A DNA stretch of 5,073 nucleotides from Burkholderiales bacterium (GCA_016197345.1 JACPVY010000108.1:1-5073); one strand, 5' to 3'. Positions 1-5,073 are shown, counted from the first letter of the stretch. The notes: generated by a model from the sequence alone, not told the origin. Made by a program: numbers and translations.

Positions 1-74
1 CCTCGGTGGGCGTGTATCAATTACCGAAGAATGCGGCGGTGGAAGTGGATTTTATTGCGGTGGTGAAAGGCTGA
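1..74 (+). CDS. RidA/YjgF-family protein, C-terminal end only
   Basis: Only the last 23 codons and a TGA stop (72-74) are in the window; the gene begins to the left. The readable tail is SVGVYQLPKNAAVEVDFIAV followed by VKG. It aligns by eye with the end of RidA (YjgF/UK114) proteins, where a conserved Arg-Ser/Thr is followed by xVxVxxLPxxxxVEIExIAV. RidA proteins are small cytosolic trimers that hydrolyse reactive enamine/imine intermediates made by PLP enzymes such as threonine dehydratase. The substrate-binding arginine would lie just left of the window edge and cannot be checked. No strong terminator follows the stop. The family call rests on one short C-terminal motif, so a RidA paralogue of different specificity is equally possible. 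Confidence 0.68.
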   Translation, partial: SVGVYQLPKNAAVEVDFIAVVKG

Positions 75-111
75 ACCTTGCGTAATTGCCCGTCGAAAAT
101 GTTTTATTTGG

Positions 112-164
112 TTAATTTTAAAATTTAATTTTACGTTATGTTTTGGTGTGGTTATCGGTATAAT
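112..164 (+). promoter_or_regulatory. Probable promoter of the nuclease/immunity pair, with UP-element-like tract
   Basis: A perfect sigma70 -10 hexamer TATAAT lies at 159-164, which would place the transcription start near 171 and give a leader of about 26 nt before the ATG at 197. At 16-18 bp spacing there is no good -35 box (136-141 reads TTATGT). Positions 112-133 are 22 consecutive A/T bases, including the palindrome AATTTTAAAATT (114-125) and a direct repeat TTAATTTTA (112-120 and 125-133). Relative to a start at 171 this tract covers about -59 to -38, the classical position of an UP element that contacts the RNA polymerase alpha subunit and can offset a poor -35. The same composition would also suit an H-NS-like silencer. 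Seen: motifs and spacing. Inferred: function. Confidence 0.5.
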
Positions 165-196
165 GTGATGTTTTACGCATTAAAAAATGTTGCAAG

Positions 197-796
197 ATGA
201 GTAAAGACGCAAAGACTACCGAAGAAATTTACGCTGAAGCTGTGCCTAATATGCTGGAATTGACGGCTGGGATCAATCAAATTGCCGCTGGTGTTGTTGG
301 CGTAAACAGTTACGCGGTACGTAATGAATTGGTGCTGGCGCAAAAGAAGCGCAAAATTTTATACAAAAATGGCCGCACCTTGCCCGCTAGCGCACAGGTT
401 TTGATGGCGGAAGCGAAGCGTGATATTGATCATTCTGCCAAATTGGGCAGAAATATGCGGGTTGCTAATCCGGGCATGAAGCGGCCAAGCGAGTCTGATG
501 CGCATCATATTGTGTCAGCGCAGTGCCGCGAGGCAGAAAAGTCAAGGCAATTTATTTTCAAATTGGGGATAGGGATCAATGATTTTGATAATGGTGTGAT
601 TTTGCCTCGTTTCAAATCAGCAAAAATTCCTAGTATGCCAAATGCGATTCCTCATCAGCACATTCACACGATCAAATATCATATGTCTGTGTTTTTTGAG
701 CTATTCAGCAAGGAAGAGCATACCGAACCGATGGCGAGGATGACGCTTCAAGCTATAGGCGGTGAACTGGTAGTTGGCACTTTTCCATATATTTAA
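197..796 (+). CDS. AHH-family HNH/Endo VII nuclease, probable polymorphic-toxin or effector nuclease
   Basis: The product has 199 residues. The C-terminal half carries the signature of the AHH nuclease family: Asp-Ala-His-His-Ile-Val at 101-106, then an Arg/Ala-rich helix leading to GIGINDFDNGVILPR (124-138), then PHQHIHTIKYH (152-162), which gives the late H...HT..Y motif. AHH proteins belong to the HNH/Endonuclease VII (treble-clef) superfamily and act as metal-dependent DNases or RNases, usually as the C-terminal toxin of contact-dependent or type VI/VII secreted polymorphic toxins. The first ~95 residues are probably mostly helical, with no recognisable delivery domain (PAAR, VgrG, RHS, LXG, filamentous haemagglutinin) and no signal peptide. 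No ATG, GTG or TTG start lies in frame between the stop at 161 and the ATG at 197. The ribosome site is weak (GCAAG just before ATG). The next gene starts 12 bases after the stop and looks like its immunity protein. G+C is about 46%, below the accC region. Confidence 0.78.
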   Translation: MSKDAKTTEEIYAEAVPNMLELTAGINQIAAGVVGVNSYAVRNELVLAQKKRKILYKNGRTLPASAQVLMAEAKRDIDHSAKLGRNMRVANPGMKRPSESDAHHIVSAQCREAEKSRQFIFKLGIGINDFDNGVILPRFKSAKIPSMPNAIPHQHIHTIKYHMSVFFELFSKEEHTEPMARMTLQAIGGELVVGTFPYI

Positions 797-797
797 C

Positions 798-801
798 AGG
801 G
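798..801 (+). promoter_or_regulatory. Ribosome binding site of the immunity gene
   Basis: AGGG at 798-801 lies 7 bases before the ATG at 809, inside the 12-base gap after the nuclease stop. It is clearly better than the site in front of the nuclease. If both sites work as they look, the antidote would be made more efficiently than the toxin from one transcript. Confidence 0.55.
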
Positions 802-808
802 CAAAATC

Positions 809-1378
809 ATGAGCGTTTGGGTTTTTCGTAGTGGCTTTAGCAATTCTTTTTCCGCCATGACCTTTGTTGATATTGAAGATATGGATCTTTGCATAATAAA
901 TGGCAAAGAGTTGCACTGGGGGAAAGTGATTCAATTCGAACCGATCATAGAAAAGAAAAAGAAGAATCAGCAGCCCTTTGGTGATATCAACGGTGTCATG
1001 CCAGCTAGCGTCATCCTCAACCCCAAAGCCTATCATGCGCTGAAAGACTTCCTGTCTCCCTTCGGCCAGTTATTGCCTGTCGAGTGCTTCAATCGTGCTG
1101 GTTTGCTCGGTACTGAGGTCGACAGTGAAACCCATTACTTCTACAACGTCACCAATATCATCCCTTGCATCGATTACCAGCACTCAGAAAAAAAGATAGG
1201 GACGTCTGTTTCCAAACCAGTTTTTTTTGCCGACAAAATTCCGCAAGACATCCAGGTCTTCAAAGACCCCTATCGGGTTCGCGCCGATATTTACTTAAGT
1301 GAGGCGGCTAAGCTGCTATTGGAGAAATTGATCGCCGAGGCAGGCTTAAGTGGCGCAGAGATCATTCCTGCATGTTGA
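809..1378 (+). CDS. Imm11 (DUF1629)-like immunity protein for the AHH nuclease
   Basis: The product has 189 residues, with no signal peptide or membrane segment, so it is a predicted cytosolic protein. The pattern resembles the Imm11/DUF1629 family: an N-terminal beta-rich part; NGVMPASVILNPKAYHAL (61-78), resembling the 'x-x-VVSERA' step; FGQLLPVE (85-92); THYFYNVTNIIPCIDYQ (108-124), resembling the family's 'YYxLNVxNVxDxLD' core; and a C-terminal IYLSEAAKLL...AGLSGAEI (161-186), resembling the usual 'LFVSExF...EAGLTGLxF' ending. In polymorphic-toxin loci such genes directly follow the toxin, as here, and bind the toxin domain to block it. The family was recognised by eye from these motifs; a different immunity family with a similar fold is the main alternative. 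The 12-base spacing to the toxin implies co-transcription. Residues 48-54 are a lysine-rich surface stretch. Confidence 0.66.
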   Translation: MSVWVFRSGFSNSFSAMTFVDIEDMDLCIINGKELHWGKVIQFEPIIEKKKKNQQPFGDINGVMPASVILNPKAYHALKDFLSPFGQLLPVECFNRAGLLGTEVDSETHYFYNVTNIIPCIDYQHSEKKIGTSVSKPVFFADKIPQDIQVFKDPYRVRADIYLSEAAKLLLEKLIAEAGLSGAEIIPAC

Positions 1379-1452
1379 TATAGCCCCCTAATTTCTGCGA
1401 AATCACCCACATCTGCGCACAGTTTTTGCATAAGTTCTGTATCATCGCCCCC
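1379..1452 (+). promoter_or_regulatory. Short gap with small hairpin and possible promoter for the downstream operon
   Basis: These 74 bases separate the toxin/immunity unit from the conserved operon. A small perfect inverted repeat ATTTC-TGC-GAAAT lies at 1391-1403, but no T-run follows, so it is a poor terminator. A -10-like TATCAT at 1440-1445 sits only 8 bases before the ATG at 1453. This suggests that transcription starts at or next to that ATG, giving a leaderless or nearly leaderless message. No convincing -35 is visible at 16-18 bp spacing, so the promoter is tentative. Confidence 0.3.
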
Positions 1453-2082
1453 ATGAACCAATACCCTCATGATACCGATGGCCTGCGGGCCGAAATTGCC
1501 ATCGCTGCGGCACGTATGATCGCGGAGGATGGCGCCGACTATAGCACTGCGAAGCGCAAAGCCGCGCGGCAGATTTTGGGTACGGCAGTTCATGGCGATA
1601 TGCTGCCAGATAACGCCCAGATCGAAGAAGAAGTGCGCGCTTACAATGAATTATTCCTCGCCGACAGCCAGCCGCAACGCTTATTGCAATTACGCCAACT
1701 CGCTTGCCGCTTGATGCAAGAGCTAGAGCGCTTCAATCCTTATATTAGTGGCGCAGTCGTGAATGGCACGGCGGGTGAGCATTCTGATATCCATTTGCAA
1801 CTGTTTTACGATAATCCAAAAGACGTTGAAATCTTTTTGCTGAATAAAAACGTCAACTTTGAAGTATCGGAAGAGCAAAATCCCCGCCCGCGGCGGATGG
1901 AGGCGATGGAAGTCATCAGCTTTATGTGGCAAGGCGAAGGCGTGATGCTGTCACTCTATGCGCAAGACGATGTGCGCGGTGCCTTGAAAGCCAAACCCGA
2001 CGGCAAACCGCAGCGCTTGAGCTTGGCAGGTTTGCAAGCCTTGATTGCGGCAGACGGTGCGCAGACTACTGCAGAATCTTAA
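1453..2082 (+). CDS. Conserved betaproteobacterial protein with nucleotidyltransferase-like segment
   Basis: The product has 209 residues from the ATG at 1453. The N-terminal helical part carries RMIAEDGADYSTAKRKAARQ (21-40). The middle part contains GAVVNGTAGEHSDIHLQLF (100-118), resembling the G-[GS]...GT...SD-x-D-L motif of the polymerase-beta nucleotidyltransferase fold, followed by a strand DVEIFLL (124-130) that could supply a third acidic residue. The second Asp of the usual D-x-D is His114 here, so metal-dependent catalysis is doubtful. I recall similar proteins upstream of tlpA in Oxalobacteraceae, sometimes labelled UDP-N-acetylmuramate-alanine ligase, but no Mur-ligase ATP-binding loop is visible and that name should not be trusted. 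A TTG start at 1426 would add nine residues (LHKFCIIAP); the ATG was preferred, although neither has a Shine-Dalgarno site. tlpA follows after 21 bases, indicating an operon. The function is unknown. Confidence 0.72.
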   Translation: MNQYPHDTDGLRAEIAIAAARMIAEDGADYSTAKRKAARQILGTAVHGDMLPDNAQIEEEVRAYNELFLADSQPQRLLQLRQLACRLMQELERFNPYISGAVVNGTAGEHSDIHLQLFYDNPKDVEIFLLNKNVNFEVSEEQNPRPRRMEAMEVISFMWQGEGVMLSLYAQDDVRGALKAKPDGKPQRLSLAGLQALIAADGAQTTAES

Positions 2083-2103
2083 ATACGGAATGAACTCACG
2101 AGT

Positions 2104-2601
2104 ATGAAGAAAAATACCGTCATTTTGGCTGGCGTTGGCATCATTTCAGCGTTGTTAGGCATTTATGTGAGCAAGCAGCAAGTCGATCACATTAGCCAGC
2201 GGGTGTTGGCCGATGGCAGTGCTCAAGCTAGCGCCCAGCCAAGTGATGCTGTAGCGCAATTGTTCGCGATGAGCTTGCCAGATAGCGATAGCAAAGTGCA
2301 GGCGTTGAGCCAATGGCGTGGCAAACCTATCGTGCTCAATTTTTGGGCAAGTTGGTGTGCACCTTGCGTCAAAGAAATGCCGGCACTCTCCAAATTGCAG
2401 ACTGACTTTGCACCGCGCGGTGTGCAAGTGCTAGGTGTAGGGATAGATTCGCCCGAGGCCATCGCTAAATTCAAACAAGAACATCAAATCAGCTACCCAC
2501 TTCTGGTTGCTGGGATTGATGGTAGTGAGCTTTCGCGCCAGCTTGGCAATAAGGCGGGTGGCCTGCCTTTCACTGTGCTGATCGGGGCAGACCGAACTTG
2601 A
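2104..2601 (+). CDS. TlpA/ResA-type membrane-anchored thioredoxin, 3'-truncated
   Basis: The product has 165 residues. Residues 5-22 form a hydrophobic N-terminal anchor or uncleaved signal, placing the domain in the periplasm. A short Ser/Ala/Gln linker follows. The thioredoxin fold starts near 65 with [18 protein letters not shown], and the redox site is W84-C85-A86-P87-C88, followed by the helix KEMPALSKL. The strand [10 protein letters not shown] (106-115) and the cis-proline loop GGLPFTVLI (152-160) are present. TlpA-family proteins reduce periplasmic disulfides, often for cytochrome c or copper-site maturation. The protein ends at G161-A162-D163-R164-T165, where relatives continue with 'DGKxxxxxxGxL...' through the last strand and helix, so about 25-30 residues are missing. 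The stop codon (TGA 2599-2601) lies inside sequence that belongs to aroQ. The loss therefore comes from a junction between the two genes. The start is ATG 2104, with a weak GGAA upstream. Confidence 0.85.
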   Translation: MKKNTVILAGVGIISALLGIYVSKQQVDHISQRVLADGSAQASAQPSDAVAQLFAMSLPDSDSKVQALSQWRGKPIVLNFWASWCAPCVKEMPALSKLQTDFAPRGVQVLGVGIDSPEAIAKFKQEHQISYPLLVAGIDGSELSRQLGNKAGGLPFTVLIGADRT

Positions 2602-2999
2602 ATTTACTCGGCACGCGCGAGCCGCAAGTCTATGGTGCAACTACCTTGGCGCAGTTAGAACAGGGCTTGTTAGCACAGGCGCAGCAAGCTGGCGCGAAGT
2701 TAAGCATCTTGCAAAGTAATCATGAAGGGGTATTGATTGATCGTATCCATGCCGCGAAAACTGAAGAGGTGCAGGCCATCATTATCAATCCGGGCGGGTT
2801 GACGCATACTAGCGTCGCCCTGCGTGATGCATTGGCGGGAGTCGCGATTCCGTTTGTGGAAGTGCATATTTCGAATGTGCATCAGCGGGAGGCATTCCGG
2901 CATCATTCGTTTTTATCGGCCATTGCCATCGGCACGATTTGCGGTTTAGGTGTCGAGGGATATGGATTGGCACTCGACTTTTTGTTGAAAAAGTTCTAA
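2598..2999 (+). CDS. aroQ: Type II 3-dehydroquinate dehydratase, 5'-truncated
   Basis: AroQ dehydrates 3-dehydroquinate to 3-dehydroshikimate in the shikimate pathway (cytosolic, dodecameric). Visible family blocks are [12 protein letters not shown] (residues 2-13 of this frame), which holds the lid arginine and the catalytic tyrosine; [15 protein letters not shown], the substrate-binding loop; [18 protein letters not shown], with the catalytic histidine and binding arginine; and [11 protein letters not shown] near the end. The open frame gives 133 residues against roughly 145-150 in the family. Only a TTG (2598) is available as a start, and it lies within the conserved 'NGPNLNLLG' block. The codons for Pro and the catalytic-site Asn (2592-2597) are present but upstream of it, and the first beta strand is absent. 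In-frame sequence back to the stop at 2550 offers no other start. The TTG overlaps the tlpA stop as TTGA, so coupled translation is possible, but the product would probably be inactive. Pseudogene status or a sequence error are both plausible. Confidence 0.85.
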   Translation: MNLLGTREPQVYGATTLAQLEQGLLAQAQQAGAKLSILQSNHEGVLIDRIHAAKTEEVQAIIINPGGLTHTSVALRDALAGVAIPFVEVHISNVHQREAFRHHSFLSAIAIGTICGLGVEGYGLALDFLLKKF

Positions 3000-3017
3000 C
3001 CTCTGGCACTGAGTTTT

Positions 3018-3106
3018 CTTCAAGGGAACGAAAAAAAGCGAGTGCATGGCAACTTTTTAAGCAAGTTACTGCCCATGCAATAGTTTTTTTAGAGTTTTCC
3101 CTCAAG
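3018..3106 (+). terminator. Probable intrinsic terminator after aroQ, within a long imperfect palindrome
   Basis: The core stem pairs TGCATGG (3043-3049) with CCATGCA (3073-3079). Inside it, AACTT (3051-3055) pairs with AAGTT (3063-3067) around a 7-base loop. Four bases later comes a run of seven T (3084-3090), as expected for a rho-independent terminator of the + strand operon. Seven A (3031-3037) lie symmetrically on the other side, so the structure can be read as a terminator on both strands. Outside this, AGGGAA (3023-3028) pairs with TTCCCT (3097-3102) and CTT (3018-3020) with AAG (3104-3106), so the symmetric region spans almost 90 bases. The 4-base gap between stem and T-run makes it imperfect. 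Confidence 0.62.
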
Positions 3107-3221
3107 TTTCCGGCGAGTTTCAGGTATATTGCAGCGCGTTTCACTGAATGTGGTTTAACAGGGATTGCGCTGCTCAATTTCTATAACGTTTTATAGCAAG
3201 ATAAACAAACAGGGGTTGCAC
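3107..3221 (+). promoter_or_regulatory. accBC upstream leader/promoter region
   Basis: This stretch lies between the terminator and accB and codes for nothing convincing. A -10-like TATAAC lies at 3182-3187 and a -35-like TTAACA at 3155-3160, but the 21-base spacing is too long for a standard sigma70 promoter, so only the -10 is moderately credible. A 7-bp inverted repeat GCAGCGC (3131-3137) / GCGCTGC (3167-3173) could be an operator or a leader hairpin. A good ribosome site AGGGG (3211-3215) stands 6 bases before the accB ATG. accBC operons are often autoregulated by AccB in other proteobacteria; nothing here proves that for this one. Confidence 0.4.
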
Positions 3222-3692
3222 ATGGATCTACGAAAACTCAAGACACTGATTGATTTGGTGGCTGAATCGGATATCGCTGAGTTGGAAGTCACCGAAGGCG
3301 AAAGCAAGGTCAAAATCGTCAAATCTTCGACCTTGGCACAAAATCAGGTCGTGATGATGCATCCACAATCGGTTCCACAAACGATTGCACCTACCTTCAC
3401 CCCACCTCCAGGCGCTGGCCCTATCGCTCCGCCGCCGCCAGCTGATTTGGCAGATGCAGGCCACGTCATCAAGTCACCGATGGTCGGCACCTTTTACCGT
3501 TCCTCCGCTCCTGGCTCCCCTCCATTTGTCGAAATCGGCCAAAGCGTAAAACAAGGCGATACCTTGTGCATTATCGAAGCAATGAAATTGCTGAACGAAA
3601 TCGACGCCGATATGTCCGGCACTGTGACCCAGATTTTGGTTGAAAACGGTCAACCCGTCGAATTTGGCCAACCCCTGTTTATTGTCAGCTGA
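3222..3692 (+). CDS. accB: Biotin carboxyl carrier protein of acetyl-CoA carboxylase
   Basis: The product has 156 residues, the same length as E. coli AccB. It carries biotin that shuttles CO2 from biotin carboxylase (AccC) to the carboxyltransferase (AccAD) in the first committed step of fatty acid synthesis in the cytosol. Residues 1-34 are the N-terminal part that binds AccC and self-associates ([20 protein letters not shown]). Residues 35-78 are a flexible Pro/Ala-rich linker with PPP and PPPP runs. Residues 80-156 form the biotinyl domain: [10 protein letters not shown], a 'thumb' segment SSAPGSPPF typical of bacterial AccB, and the attachment motif EAMKLLNEI with biotin on Lys122. The common form of this motif is MKLMNE; Leu124 here is a mild variant. 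The ATG at 3222 was chosen because AGGGG precedes it by 6 bases and it restores the conserved MDLRKLK start. accC follows after 97 bases. Confidence 0.97.
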   Translation: MDLRKLKTLIDLVAESDIAELEVTEGESKVKIVKSSTLAQNQVVMMHPQSVPQTIAPTFTPPPGAGPIAPPPPADLADAGHVIKSPMVGTFYRSSAPGSPPFVEIGQSVKQGDTLCIIEAMKLLNEIDADMSGTVTQILVENGQPVEFGQPLFIVS

Positions 3693-3745
3693 TAGCGGCT
3701 TTCGCCCGCAGCTTTTGTCGCGCGCTGAACATTTCGCGCGCGCGA
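3687..3745 (+). promoter_or_regulatory. Hairpin cluster between accB and accC, possible attenuator
   Basis: Two inverted repeats lie at the end of accB and in the gap. The first pairs AGCT (3687-3690) and GCGG (3695-3698) with CCGC (3706-3709) and AGCT (3710-3713), leaving a 4-base bulge, and runs into TTTT (3713-3716). It is a weak terminator-like hairpin. The second pairs TCGCGCGC (3718-3725) with GCGCGCGA (3738-3745) around a 12-base loop and has no T-run. The structures could lower readthrough into accC or stabilise the accB transcript, giving more AccB than AccC. The pairing is seen directly; the regulatory role is inferred. Confidence 0.38.
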
Positions 3746-3789
3746 GCTTGGCATGCCGGTAACACCGACCCAAACGTAAAGCATCCATC

Positions 3790-5073
3790 ATGTTTGAAAA
3801 AATTCTCATCGCCAATCGCGGCGAAATCGCGCTACGTATTCAGCGCGCCTGCCGCGAAATGGGCATCAAGACCGTGGTTGTCCACTCAGAAGCAGATCGT
3901 GAAGCCAAGTATGTGAAATTGGCCGATGAATCGGTATGTATCGGGCCAGCGCCATCGAGCCAAAGTTATTTGAATATGCCGGCCATTATTAGCGCCGCCG
4001 AAGTGACCGATGCGGAAGCGATTCATCCCGGTTATGGTTTCTTGTCGGAAAACGCTGATTTTTGCGAGCGTGTTGAGCAATCCGGTTTTGTCTTCATCGG
4101 CCCGCGTTCGGAATCGATCCGCATGATGGGCGATAAAGTTACGGCGAAACAAACCATGATCAAAGCGGGTGTGCCTTGCGTGCCCGGTTCGGAAGGTGCA
4201 TTGCCGGATGATCCGAAAGCGATTGTGCAAATCGCGCGTAAAGTTGGCTATCCCGTCTTGATTAAAGCAGCGGGTGGTGGTGGCGGTCGCGGGATGCGCG
4301 TGGTCCACACCGAAGCGGCTTTACTCAATGCCGTGACGATGACCAAAACCGAAGCAGGTGCGGCGTTTGGTAATCCTGAAGTGTATATGGAAAAGTATCT
4401 CGAAAATCCGCGCCATATCGAGATTCAAGTGTTGGCCGACGAATTCAAAAACGCCGTGTGGTTAGGCGAGCGCGATTGCTCTATGCAGCGTCGCCACCAA
4501 AAAGTGATTGAAGAAGCGCCAGCACCGGGCATTCCACGCAAATTGATTGAGCGCATCGGCGAACGTTGTGCTGATGCTTGCCGTCGCATTGGTTATCGTG
4601 GCGCGGGCACTTTTGAATTCTTGTATGAAAACGGTGAATTCTTCTTTATCGAGATGAATACCCGCGTTCAAGTGGAGCATCCGGTAACGGAAATGATCAC
4701 GGGCGTGGATATCGTACAAGAGCAAATTCGCATTGCTGCGGGTGAGAAGCTGCGCTATCGCCAACGCGATATCGTCTTCACCGGCCATGCGGTGGAATGC
4801 CGTATCAATGCCGAAGATCCATTCAAGTTCACGCCATCGCCAGGCCGTATTTTGTCGTGGCATGCACCGGGCGGGCCGGGGGTGCGGGTCGATTCACATG
4901 CTTATGCGGGTTACTATGTGCCACCGCACTACGATTCGATGATCGGTAAATTGATTACCTATGCACCAACGCGTGAACAAGCGATACGTCGGATGCAAAT
5001 CGCCTTGTCAGAAATGGTGGTGGAAGGGATACAAACCAATATTCCGCTACACCGTGAATTGATGGTGGATGCA
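3790..5073 (+). CDS. accC: Biotin carboxylase subunit of acetyl-CoA carboxylase, 3' end outside window
   Basis: 428 codons are visible and the frame runs off the right edge without a stop; E. coli AccC has 449 residues, so about 20 are missing. AccC carboxylates the biotin on AccB using ATP and bicarbonate. Domains, in order: N-terminal biotin-carboxylase fold ([17 protein letters not shown], then [10 protein letters not shown]), ATP-grasp domain, and C-terminal biotin-carboxylase domain. Key residues line up without gaps with E. coli numbering: Lys116 (MGDK), Lys159 before the glycine-rich loop [13 protein letters not shown], the [14 protein letters not shown] block with His209, Lys238 in QRRHQK, the metal-binding and catalytic [17 protein letters not shown] block (Glu288, Arg292), and Arg338 in [10 protein letters not shown]. 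The ATG at 3790 begins the conserved [11 protein letters not shown]; its Shine-Dalgarno is poor (AAAG about 10 bases upstream), which suggests modest or accB-dependent translation. No frameshift or missing catalytic residue was seen. Confidence 0.97.
   Translation, partial: MFEKILIANRGEIALRIQRACREMGIKTVVVHSEADREAKYVKLADESVCIGPAPSSQSYLNMPAIISAAEVTDAEAIHPGYGFLSENADFCERVEQSGFVFIGPRSESIRMMGDKVTAKQTMIKAGVPCVPGSEGALPDDPKAIVQIARKVGYPVLIKAAGGGGGRGMRVVHTEAALLNAVTMTKTEAGAAFGNPEVYMEKYLENPRHIEIQVLADEFKNAVWLGERDCSMQRRHQKVIEEAPAPGIPRKLIERIGERCADACRRIGYRGAGTFEFLYENGEFFFIEMNTRVQVEHPVTEMITGVDIVQEQIRIAAGEKLRYRQRDIVFTGHAVECRINAEDPFKFTPSPGRILSWHAPGGPGVRVDSHAYAGYYVPPHYDSMIGKLITYAPTREQAIRRMQIALSEMVVEGIQTNIPLHRELMVDA

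Noticed and set aside
701..1036. Reverse-strand open frame of 111 codons
   Set aside because: It overlaps the ends of the nuclease and immunity genes, has no recognisable family, and its composition reads as an antisense shadow.
1426..1452. TTG start adding nine residues to the conserved protein
   Set aside because: There is no ribosome site, it is a rare start codon, and the extra residues look like translated promoter DNA. It is not fully excluded.
1453..2082. Identification as UDP-N-acetylmuramate-alanine ligase (murC-like)
   Set aside because: 209 residues is far too short, and no GxxGKT/S ATP-binding loop or other Mur-ligase motif is visible.
2090..2107. Five-codon mini-ORF (ATG 2090) ending across the tlpA start
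   Set aside because: It is too short to support as a leader peptide and has no ribosome site; chance occurrence is likely.
2580..2600. Programmed frameshift fusing TlpA to AroQ
   Set aside because: A -1 shift would join the frames, but there is no slippery heptamer, only a GGGG run. Both proteins also lack sequence at the join, which frameshifting cannot explain.
2939..3196. Forward 85-codon frame across the aroQ end and the following gap
   Set aside because: It begins inside the aroQ coding sequence in another frame and runs through the terminator palindrome; the product shows no family features.
3165..3221. Upstream in-frame extension of accB (19 extra residues)
   Set aside because: The extension covers the -10-like box and the ribosome site, is not a normal part of AccB, and the ATG at 3222 gives the family length of 156 with a good AGGGG site.
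3886..4863. Long reverse-strand open frames opposite accC
   Set aside because: They are antisense shadows of a highly conserved gene; the His/Arg-rich composition is typical of reading a coding strand backwards.
1..5073. CRISPR array, tRNA, rRNA or insertion sequence
   Set aside because: No regularly spaced repeats, cloverleaf-like tRNA segments, rRNA signatures, transposase motifs or terminal inverted repeats were found by eye.

Overview
This window looks like chromosome from a betaproteobacterium, most likely of the Oxalobacteraceae/Burkholderiales (Undibacterium or Herminiimonas type). The evidence is the gene run conserved protein - tlpA-like thioredoxin - aroQ - accB - accC, which I recall as typical of that group, together with the close match of AccB and AccC to the proteobacterial forms. 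The placement is inference from gene order and protein similarity; no search was run.

Layout, all on the + strand: (1) positions 1-74 hold the last 23 codons of a RidA-like protein; (2) positions 75-196 are a very AT-rich gap (about 30% G+C by count) with a perfect TATAAT box and an all-A/T tract at UP-element distance; (3) positions 197-796 and 809-1378 are a two-gene unit, a small AHH-family nuclease (HNH/Endo VII superfamily toxin) followed 12 bases later by a protein resembling the Imm11 (DUF1629) immunity family; (4) positions 1453-2082 encode a conserved protein with a nucleotidyltransferase-like G...GT...SDIH segment; (5) positions 2104-2601 encode a membrane-anchored TlpA/ResA-type thioredoxin; (6) positions 2598-2999 encode type II 3-dehydroquinate dehydratase (AroQ); (7) positions 3000-3221 are a structured gap with a probable terminator for the upstream operon and the accB leader; (8) positions 3222-3692 are accB; (9) from 3790 to the right edge runs accC, which lacks only about its last 20 residues.

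Two points stand out. First, the AHH nuclease/immunity pair sits alone among housekeeping genes, without a visible delivery domain, in lower-G+C DNA (about 46% over 241-780 against about 55% over 4021-4320, both hand counts) and behind its own promoter. It looks like an acquired orphan polymorphic-toxin module or a stand-alone secreted effector cassette. Second, the tlpA-aroQ junction near 2588-2597 looks like a small deletion. TlpA stops right after the cis-proline strand, losing its usual C-terminal strand and helix. AroQ begins inside its conserved N-terminal GPNLNLLG motif, losing its first strand and the start codon expected upstream. Both genes are therefore damaged at one point, which means either a real deletion or an assembly or sequence error.

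The accB and accC genes encode the biotin carrier and biotin carboxylase of acetyl-CoA carboxylase, the first committed step of fatty acid synthesis. They are intact as far as they are visible and probably form one transcription unit, with an attenuator-like hairpin region between them.
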